DNA from: Gammaproteobacteria bacterium
GTDB taxonomy: Bacteria; Pseudomonadota; Gammaproteobacteria; Steroidobacterales; SZUA-146
Assembly (NCBI GenBank): GCA_003228965.1
Contig: QIGP01000372.1
Span: 1-8,965, forward strand
DNA length: 8,965 bases
Direction: 5' to 3'
Made by a program: the position numbers and the translations under genes
Shown: in pieces, positions 1-5,237 of the stretch
Position numbering within the stretch: position 1 is the stretch's first letter
Layout of the letters: every line of letters begins with the position of its first letter
The notes under the pieces: model-generated
Database searches by the model: none
Told to the model about the DNA's origin: nothing
The model's input: only the letters and a program-made list of their open reading frames with translations

Positions 1-346
1 CTTTAAGCCCCGACGCGCGGCTTCTGGAAGTGATTAGCACCCGGACGTCGCAGTCGCTGAGTATGTGCTGCACCTGGGCTGGTTTGAGCAGAGGGTTTAC
101 CGGTACGAAAACACAGCCCGCGTGAGCGGCACCAAACATGGTCGCTACCGTTTCAATCTGTTTTGGCAGGTATACCGCGATACGGTCGTGCTGGCTGCAG
201 CCTGAGTGAATGACACCATTGGAGACTCTCTGAACCAGGTCTATTAGTTCACCATAACTGAGCTCGCCGCTCTTATCGCGAATGGCGATGGCATTGTCGC
301 TGGTCTTACCGCCGTGTGTCAGCAGTTGTGATAGGCACAGGGTCAC
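1..346 (-). CDS. AMP-forming acyl-CoA ligase, exosortase-A-associated type (N-terminal part; gene runs off the window)
   Basis: The first 115 codons are visible and the 3' end lies outside the window. The start is GTG at 346-344, chosen because AAGGAGAG sits at 360-353 with good spacing and the N-terminus then aligns with the family. The order of elements is that of the N-terminal domain of ANL enzymes, which activate an acyl acid as an acyl-adenylate and transfer it to CoA: a short amphipathic start (LSQLLTHGGKTSDNAIAIRD), a LSYGEL segment, then RIAVYLPKQIETVATMFGA and VFVPVNPLLKPAQVQHIL. The last stretch closely resembles the ligase subfamily found beside exosortase A/PEP-CTERM and exopolysaccharide genes. 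The AMP-binding P-loop and the catalytic C-terminal lysine region are not in the window, so activity cannot be judged. Family is confident; the exosortase link is from remembered family resemblance only. It is divergent from the FAD oxidoreductase gene. Confidence 0.8.
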   Translation of the reverse strand, partial: MTLCLSQLLTHGGKTSDNAIAIRDKSGELSYGELIDLVQRVSNGVIHSGCSQHDRIAVYLPKQIETVATMFGAAHAGCVFVPVNPLLKPAQVQHILSDCDVRVLITSRSRASGLK

Positions 347-352
347 GAGTAT

Positions 353-360
353 CTCTCCTT
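353..360 (-). promoter_or_regulatory. Ribosome binding site of the acyl-CoA ligase
   Basis: The minus strand reads AAGGAGAG, ending 6 nt before the GTG codon at 346-344 (8 nt from the AGGAG core). This strong Shine-Dalgarno sequence decides the GTG start. Confidence 0.75.
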
Positions 361-372
361 TTAAGGGCCGGA

Positions 373-378
373 ATTATA
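373..378 (-). promoter_or_regulatory. Probable -10 element for the acyl-CoA ligase
   Basis: The minus strand has a perfect TATAAT here, about 27 nt before the GTG start and upstream of the strong ribosome binding site. A 17-nt spacer would put a poor -35 (TAAAAA, 3 of 6 matches) in the A-rich run at 396-401. The -10 is convincing by sequence; the -35 is not. Confidence 0.45.
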
Positions 379-398
379 CCTGAGCGCACCAGGATTTT

Positions 399-427
399 TT
401 AGCCGAACGTCACAAAAAAGGTATAGT
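399..427 (+). promoter_or_regulatory. Candidate promoter for the FAD oxidoreductase
   Basis: TATAGT at 422-427 matches the sigma-70 -10 at 5 of 6 positions. With a 17-nt spacer the -35 would be TTAGCC at 399-404, which is weak. It lies about 33 nt upstream of the GTG start at 460. It overlaps the presumed -35 of the divergent ligase promoter, so the two could compete or be co-regulated. Confidence 0.35.
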
Positions 428-459
428 AATCAGCTTCTGAGCAGCCAGGGGAACAGCGG

Positions 460-1659
460 GTGAGTCTAAGCAAGGCAGATTTTGTCATTATCGGCGGCGG
501 GGTCGTCGGAATCACCGTGGCACTTGAAATCAGGCGACGTCAACCGCAAGCCTCCATCACTGTTTTTGATAAGGAAAATCAGTGCGGTTTTCACGCCAGC
601 GGCCGCAACAGTGGCGTCTTGCACGCGGGGTTCTACTACACGGCCGACAGTCTCAAAGCCAAATTTACCCGTGAAGGCAGTCGCAAGATGGCCGCCTACT
701 GCGAATCCCGGGGACTGGCCCTTAACCGTTGCGGCAAGCTGGTCGTGGCGCGCAAGGAGGCCGACGTTCCGGTGCTCGACACGCTGCTCGAGCGCGCCGG
801 GGCTAACGGTGTTCGGCTTGAGCGATTGACTTTGGATGAGGCACGCAAAATTGAACCTCGTGTTAAATCCAGAGGCGACTGTCTTTGGTCGCCCGATACG
901 GTGTCTGTAAATCCGCGTGAAGTCATGAGTGCACTTGTTGAAGACGCTCACAATAACAATATTAACATTGTTACCAACTGCGCGTTTGTAGCGCGCAGCA
1001 ATGACACACTGATTTTTTCTGACCGTAAAGTGCAAGCCGGTTTTGTCATTAACGCTGCAGGGCTTTACGCTGATCGCGTCGCGAAACAGTTTGGTTTCAG
1101 CGAGCACTACACGATCATGCCGTTCAAAGGGCTCTATCTGAACGCAGGCCGCGTAGGTACGGTAAAGACGAATATTTATCCTGTACCGGATATTGCAAAT
1201 CCGTTTCTTGGCGTTCACTACACGGTAGCCGCCGACGGCCAGGTGAGCATTGGCCCGACCGCTATTCCAGCGTTTTGGCGGGAGCACTACAAAGGCGTGC
1301 AACGTTTTAGCCCACGTGAAATGACGAGCATTGTGTCTCAACAGGCCGGTTTGTTTCTACGTAACGATTTTGGCTTTAGGGACCTGGTCATTGCGGAACT
1401 ACCCAAATACCTGAAATCTACAATGATCAAGCTCGCAGGTGAGCTTGCTGAAAATGTCGAACAAGACGGTTTCGCTGAGTGGGGTCCTGCAGGTATACGT
1501 GCGCAGCTCATAGACCAGCGCACCAATAAACTTGAAATGGACTTCGTCTACGAGGGTGATCAAGGCTCTTTCCACGTACTCAACGCCGTGTCTCCAGCAT
1601 TTACCTGTTCGTTGTCGTTGGCGGAATATTTTGTCGATAATTTCGCCATAGACGTTTAA
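460..1659 (+). CDS. FAD-dependent oxidoreductase, L-2-hydroxyglutarate oxidase (LhgO) family
   Basis: A 399-residue protein, close to the usual LhgO length of about 400. The GTG start at 460 is supported by AGGGGA at 447-452, 7 nt upstream. The N-terminus carries a Rossmann dinucleotide-binding motif (GGGVVG, residues 12-17) and an acidic residue after the second strand (D37 in TVFDKE). The family-specific stretch HASGRNSGVLHAGFYY is at about 45-60, and the C-terminal FAD-domain motifs WGPAGIRAQ (341-349) and LNAVSPAFTCSLSLAEY (375-391) are intact. Characterised members oxidise L-2-hydroxyglutarate to 2-oxoglutarate and pass electrons to the respiratory quinone pool; they belong to the DAO-type FAD oxidoreductases. 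The substrate here is not proven: paralogues inside surface-polysaccharide loci may act on another hydroxyacid or sugar acid. The stop codon lies at the edge of an inverted repeat. Family call is firm; exact substrate is inference. Confidence 0.85.
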   Translation: MSLSKADFVIIGGGVVGITVALEIRRRQPQASITVFDKENQCGFHASGRNSGVLHAGFYYTADSLKAKFTREGSRKMAAYCESRGLALNRCGKLVVARKEADVPVLDTLLERAGANGVRLERLTLDEARKIEPRVKSRGDCLWSPDTVSVNPREVMSALVEDAHNNNINIVTNCAFVARSNDTLIFSDRKVQAGFVINAAGLYADRVAKQFGFSEHYTIMPFKGLYLNAGRVGTVKTNIYPVPDIANPFLGVHYTVAADGQVSIGPTAIPAFWREHYKGVQRFSPREMTSIVSQQAGLFLRNDFGFRDLVIAELPKYLKSTMIKLAGELAENVEQDGFAEWGPAGIRAQLIDQRTNKLEMDFVYEGDQGSFHVLNAVSPAFTCSLSLAEYFVDNFAIDV

Positions 1660-1723
1660 GGGCATCTCTAAAAACCCGTGGACTCAATCTGCAAATCCCT
1701 AGGCATTAGAGATGCCCTTAAAC
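1654..1723. repeat. Perfect 18-bp inverted repeat, possible 58-bp MITE-like element flanked by TTAA
   Basis: Positions 1654-1671 and 1706-1723 are exact reverse complements over 18 bases, separated by 34 nt. If the inner 12-bp arms (GGGCATCTCTAA) are element ends, the unit is 1660-1717 and is bounded on both sides by TTAA (1656-1659 and 1718-1721), as expected for a duplicated target. The left TTAA contains the TAA stop of the upstream oxidoreductase, so an insertion here would not change the protein. It encodes nothing. An alternative is a long transcriptional hairpin, but no T-run follows the stem immediately: the next T-rich stretch is ATATTTT at about 1730-1736. Confidence 0.6.
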
Positions 1724-1827
1724 AGATTATATTTTACTCACAATGATGCGATGCAGCAGGGATCGCCGCGAAAACTGAGACCCGTGTGTTGGACACCGCT
1801 ACGCCTGTAGCCTACTATTTCGCGCTA

Positions 1828-1856
1828 TTGTGATCGAACAACGATCTGAATATTAA
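1828..1856 (+). promoter_or_regulatory. Candidate promoter of the cytidylyltransferase/deacetylase pair, with an internal inverted repeat
   Basis: TTGTGA (1828-1833) and TATTAA (1851-1856) are separated by exactly 17 nt, each with 4 of 6 matches to sigma-70 hexamers. The spacer holds a perfect small dyad, GATCG-AACAA-CGATC (1832-1846), which could be an operator half-site pair. The predicted transcript start would fall only a few bases before the GAGGAAG ribosome binding site at 1866-1872, so this is tentative. Confidence 0.3.
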
Positions 1857-1876
1857 CCCCTGATTGAGGAAGCTGA

Positions 1877-2653
1877 ATGAAAGTCGTCTTGTTTTGTGGC
1901 GGTCTCGGAACGCGTCTGCGCGAGCACTCTGGCACCATACCCAAGCCACTGGTTCCTATTGGCGATCGTCCGATCATGTGGCACATGATGAAGTACTACG
2001 CGCACTACGGCCATACCGACTTTATTTTGTGCCTGGGTTACAAAGGCGACATGATCAAAGACTATTTTTTGAACTACAGGCCTTACACGGGTGCCGAAAT
2101 TGTGCACAAAAACAAAGGCGAGATTGTTATTCCGACAAGTTCTGATGTAGACGACTGGAACATTACGTTTGTTAATACAGGTTTACATTCGAATATTGGT
2201 CAGCGCCTGTTGCGCGTTAAACATTTACTCGAAGGTGAGGGTACTTTTTTGTGCAACTACAGTGACCAGCTTACCGACGTTAACCTGGATACGTATCTTG
2301 GCAAATTCGCAAAGCGCGACGCCATTGCTGCCATGCTTGGCGTACGTCCGGCGCAGTCCTTTCACAGTGTTGTGATTAATGATGACGGCGTAGTTGATTG
2401 CATTGAACCTTCTTCCAAGACCGATTTTTGGATTAACGGCGGCTTTATTGTACTGCGCAACGAGATTTTCAATTACATCGAAGAGGGTGATGAGTTGGTG
2501 GAAGAGCCGTTCCAGCGTCTAATCGCAGAAAAGAAACTCTGGTCCTACAAATACGATGGTTTTTGGGCTGCCATGGATACGTTCAAAGACAAGATTGCGT
2601 TCGACCGTATGGACGGTAAAGGTAATCGACCATGGCAGGTTTGGGACAACTGA
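1877..2653 (+). CDS. Sugar-phosphate nucleotidyltransferase, glucose-1-phosphate cytidylyltransferase-like (RfbF family)
   Basis: A 258-residue protein, the same size as RfbF (about 257). RfbF makes CDP-glucose from CTP and glucose-1-phosphate, the first step to CDP-3,6-dideoxyhexoses. The ATG at 1877 follows GAGGAAG (1866-1872). Seen in the sequence: the nucleotide-binding loop GGLGTRL (8-14), the lysine-containing IPKPLVPIG (21-29), GYKGDMIKDYF (54-64), the metal-site region YSDQLTDV (128-135) and the C-terminal GFWAAMDTFKDK (228-239). RfbF proteins usually read GDGVSD at the metal site, so this is a divergent member and the nucleotide and sugar could differ. No CDP-glucose 4,6-dehydratase (RfbG) is present nearby. 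The 3' end overlaps the PIG-L deacetylase gene, so the two are probably co-translated. Family is firm; CTP/glucose specificity is inferred. Confidence 0.8.
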   Translation: MKVVLFCGGLGTRLREHSGTIPKPLVPIGDRPIMWHMMKYYAHYGHTDFILCLGYKGDMIKDYFLNYRPYTGAEIVHKNKGEIVIPTSSDVDDWNITFVNTGLHSNIGQRLLRVKHLLEGEGTFLCNYSDQLTDVNLDTYLGKFAKRDAIAAMLGVRPAQSFHSVVINDDGVVDCIEPSSKTDFWINGGFIVLRNEIFNYIEEGDELVEEPFQRLIAEKKLWSYKYDGFWAAMDTFKDKIAFDRMDGKGNRPWQVWDN

Positions 2654-3315
2654 GCGTGATTTCGTTTCCCGAACTCGATACCCGGATGCGTGCCGAAGGG
2701 GGGCACATTCTGTGTTTGGGCGCGCACTGTGATGACATCGACATTGGTGCCGGTGGCGCGCTATTAAGCTGGCTAAAAAATTGGCCTAAAGCGCATGTAA
2801 CATGGGTAGCGTTTACCAGTAACAAGCAGCGCGCGGCCGAGTTGCGAACTTCAGCCAGTCACTTTCTGGCCGACGCCCAAAGTTTCGAGGTGCTTACACA
2901 AGAATTTCGCAACGGATTTTTTCCGACAGACCTGGAAAGTATTAAACGCTATTTCGAAACGTTGAAGCAGCTTCCCGACCCGTCCCTGATTTTGACCCAC
3001 CAGCGTAACGATCGACACCAGGACCATCGCGTAGTGTCCGAGCTCACCTGGAATACTTTCCGCAATCATTTGGTGCTTGAATACGAAATCGCCAAGTTCG
3101 ATGGTGAGTTAGAACTGCCCAACGCGTTTGTGGCGCTGAGCGAAGATGTGATGTCGCGTAAGATTGACATTCTTATACAGAGTTACAAGTCGCAACTCGA
3201 CAAGCAGTGGTTTGACGAAGAGCTTTTTCGCGGTCTTGCAAGATTGCGCGGTGTAGAGAGTGCCAGCCCGACGCGCTTTGCCGAAGCTTTTGTCGCGCGT
3301 AAAATCTTACTCTGA
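2632..3315 (+). CDS. PIG-L/LmbE family N-acetyl-sugar deacetylase
   Basis: A 227-residue protein of the zinc-dependent PIG-L (LmbE) fold, the family of GlcNAc-PI and MshB-type de-N-acetylases. The first metal motif is AHCDDID at 31-37, where the family usually has AHPDDE. The second is THQRNDRHQDHR at 122-133, matching the HPxDxHxDH type; likely zinc ligands are H32, D35 and H132. The proline-to-cysteine change in the first motif is unusual but does not remove a ligand. The ATG at 2632 overlaps the cytidylyltransferase by 22 nt. A GTG at 2656, two nt past that gene's stop, is in frame and is an alternative start that would remove 8 residues; neither has a clear ribosome binding site, which suggests translational coupling. 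No signal peptide, so a cytoplasmic sugar-nucleotide or glycan precursor is the probable substrate. The exact substrate is unknown. Confidence 0.82.
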   Translation: MAGLGQLSVISFPELDTRMRAEGGHILCLGAHCDDIDIGAGGALLSWLKNWPKAHVTWVAFTSNKQRAAELRTSASHFLADAQSFEVLTQEFRNGFFPTDLESIKRYFETLKQLPDPSLILTHQRNDRHQDHRVVSELTWNTFRNHLVLEYEIAKFDGELELPNAFVALSEDVMSRKIDILIQSYKSQLDKQWFDEELFRGLARLRGVESASPTRFAEAFVARKILL

Positions 3316-3425
3316 TCGTCCGCTTGGGCGCTGTCTTTAGCGCTGCGACATAACTCTGGCGAGTGTTTAAGTGGTTTATAGGACGTTAGATGGGGGCGTC
3401 GTTTGAGGCATGCAACTGGCGAGCA

Positions 3426-3904
3426 CTAAACCTTACCGTTTGGTAGCTGTTTGCGAATAATTGGCCAGACACGCTCAATCAGATCGTGCTCCGCACCCGG
3501 CGGTTTGCCAGAGATTAGCCAAAGAAAAATGGCCATAACCAAATAGACTAAACCGCCTGAAAAGGCCAGCACCTGCATGAGCGGTATTGATTTGATCCAT
3601 TTGTCACCTAACCACACCGGCACGAGTAGCGGCGCAACCACGCCGATGCCAGCGGCGGCCGGGAGCGCAATTAGCGCAATAATGCCGACAACTTTCAGGT
3701 AACCGGCGCGCATTGACTGCAAGTCGTGCTTGAGTTTGGCGTAACCTGGGAAAACGGCTCGGTTAATCGGTGCCACTAATTCAGTAGTTGGCATGTTGGA
3801 AATTTCGTAACTCATGTTGAAAACGCCAAGAGCGGCCGGGCCGAACATACGCCCACAATAACTCGCGAGCCAACGTTGTCGTTGGACTTGGATGTTTCGG
3901 TCAT
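3426..3904 (-). pseudogene. Remnant of a polysaccharide (Wzx/MOP-type) flippase, internally deleted and frameshifted
   Basis: The frame read from 3848 to 3426 gives 140 residues resembling the middle of an oligosaccharide flippase (GRMFGPAALGVFN, then SNMPTTELVAPINRAVFPGY, then transmembrane stretches). It jumps from LMQVLAFSGGL straight to a C-terminal-like end (VYLVMAIFLWLISG, KPPGAEHDLIERV). Intact family members have about 450-500 residues and 12-14 transmembrane helices; this has about three or four. Just upstream, ATG at 3904 opens another frame, MTETSKSNDNVGSRVIVG, that looks like a normal N-terminus. Its VIVG joins GRMFGPAALG if one base is restored near 3850-3853, so a frameshift coincides with loss of the N-terminal half. 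I infer two internal deletions plus a 1-nt shift. A functional short membrane protein is possible but unlikely. No flippase replacement is visible in this window. Confidence 0.7.
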
Positions 3905-3951
3905 AAAAGAGTTGTCCGACGATCGATGGGTGCTGAAATCATGTGCCGCGA

Positions 3952-3960
3952 AGTATAACA
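3952..3960 (-). promoter_or_regulatory. Extended -10 upstream of the flippase remnant
   Basis: The minus strand reads TGTTATACT, an extended -10 (TGN plus TATACT, 5 of 6). It lies about 48 nt before the remnant's ATG at 3904. No good -35 is seen, which extended -10 promoters tolerate. It may be the surviving promoter of the decayed gene. Confidence 0.35.
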
Positions 3961-4076
3961 CTCACAGGTGCTCAGACGGACTTGCAGAGCTTATGTTCAG
4001 CGAAGGGAAATAGCACTTTGCGTTGGAGGCCGTAGCCGATTAAACTTGGACAGCATTCTCTAATAGCAGATTTACT

Positions 4077-5189
4077 ATGAAACCCATTGTCGTCCATTTG
4101 ATTGCTGCCGCGCGCCCCAATTTCATGAAAGTTGCTCCGCTCTATCACGAGCTGGCGTCGCGTGACTGGTGCACGCCACTCATCGTGCATACCGGGCAGC
4201 ATTACGACAAGAATATGTCCGATACGTTTTTTACCGATTTGCGCCTACCCAAGCCCCACGTACACTTGGGCGTGGGTAGTGGCAGCCACGCCGAGCAGAC
4301 CGGTGGTGTAATGATCGCTTACGAAAAAGTCTGCATGGAATCGCGCCCCGACTGGATTATCGTTGCAGGCGACGTGAACTCTACTGTGGCCTGTGCCATG
4401 GTCGGTGCCAAGCTTTGGATTCCCACCGTGCACCTTGAAGCGGGCTTGCGTAGCGGCGACCGCAAGATGCCTGAAGAAATTAATCGACTACTGACCGACA
4501 GCATTGCCAACGTACTGTGGACTCCGTCCCCCGATGGCGACGAGCATTTGCTGTCCGAAGGCTGCGACCCTGGGAAAATTACTCGCATCGGTAACATCAT
4601 GCTTGACTCGTTTGAGTTGATGCGCGATCAAATTGAAAAAGATAACACTCAAAGCGAGTTGGGACTGACCAAGAATGGCTACGGTGTAGTGACCTTACAC
4701 CGGCCTTCGAATGTCGATACCGTCGATGCCCTAACAACGTTAGTCGATCAAATTGAATTAGTTGCTGCAAAAATTCCGCTGATTTTCGTAGTACATCCAC
4801 GCACGCGTGCGCGCATCGAAGAGTTCGGACTTGCCGACCGAATGGCTGGAATTAAAGGTCTTCAATTGTGCGAGCCTTTGGGCTACATCCAGTTCATGGG
4901 CATCGTAACCGGGGCCCAACTAGTGATTACCGACTCCGGTGGGATTCAGGAAGAAACCACCTATCTGAACATTCCGTGCCTAACTTTACGCACTTCGACT
5001 GAGCGCCCGATAACCATTGAACAGGGCACTAACGAACTCGTTAAGGTGAGCGATTTAATGGTTGACGTTCAGCGGGTTCTGGACGACAAATGGGCTAGCG
5101 GACGTTGTCCCGAACTTTGGGACGGTAAATCAGCGGCGCGTGCGGCTGACGATCTGTGGGCGAGACATAAGGGCGCCTCTATATACTAG
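4077..5189 (+). CDS. wecB: UDP-N-acetylglucosamine 2-epimerase, non-hydrolysing (WecB/RffE/MnaA)
   Basis: A 370-residue cytoplasmic enzyme, normal for the family (about 370-380), that interconverts UDP-GlcNAc and UDP-ManNAc, feeding ManNAc or ManNAcA into capsule, enterobacterial-common-antigen-like or O-antigen glycans. Motifs in order: RPNFMKVAPL (13-22), HTGQHYDKNMSD (38-49), GVGSGSHAEQT (65-75), GDVNST (98-103), HLEAGLRSGDRKMPEEINR (119-137), TLHRPSN (206-212), DSGGIQEE (286-293) and TERPIT (308-313). Residues matching the E. coli catalytic set (Asp95, Glu117, Glu131, His213) are present as D98, E121, E133/E134 and H208. All key positions look intact. There is no obvious Shine-Dalgarno before the ATG, but the N-terminus fits the family exactly. 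It is transcribed alone on the plus strand, between the flippase remnant and the convergent regulator operon. No UDP-ManNAc dehydrogenase (WecC) follows. Confidence 0.93.
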   Translation: MKPIVVHLIAAARPNFMKVAPLYHELASRDWCTPLIVHTGQHYDKNMSDTFFTDLRLPKPHVHLGVGSGSHAEQTGGVMIAYEKVCMESRPDWIIVAGDVNSTVACAMVGAKLWIPTVHLEAGLRSGDRKMPEEINRLLTDSIANVLWTPSPDGDEHLLSEGCDPGKITRIGNIMLDSFELMRDQIEKDNTQSELGLTKNGYGVVTLHRPSNVDTVDALTTLVDQIELVAAKIPLIFVVHPRTRARIEEFGLADRMAGIKGLQLCEPLGYIQFMGIVTGAQLVITDSGGIQEETTYLNIPCLTLRTSTERPITIEQGTNELVKVSDLMVDVQRVLDDKWASGRCPELWDGKSAARAADDLWARHKGASIY

Positions 5190-5237
5190 GGGATTTGTGT
5201 AGCTTGAGATTTACGACGACTGAGGCTCTGGCACAGG

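Noticed and set aside
466..1341. A 291-codon open frame on the minus strand opposite the FAD oxidoreductase.
   Set aside because: It has no recognisable domain, no ribosome binding site and an amino-acid composition typical of an antisense shadow; the plus-strand protein has full family motifs.
3328..3346. A GGCGCT/AGCGCT hairpin just after the deacetylase gene, as a terminator.
   Set aside because: The stem is only 6 bp including a G-T pair, and no T-run follows it.
3332..3350. TGTC and GACA half-sites (3332-3335 and 3347-3350) resembling the GlrR-binding dyad reported in E. coli.
   Set aside because: The spacing is 11 nt, whereas I recall 10 nt for the E. coli site, and it lies between the 3' ends of the deacetylase gene and the flippase remnant, not in a promoter. 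Probably chance.
3356..3423. Two copies of CTGGCGAG (3356-3363 and 3416-3423) beside the flippase remnant, as scars of a deletion or transposition.
   Set aside because: Eight bases is short enough to be chance, and no third copy or element end was found at the other side of the remnant.
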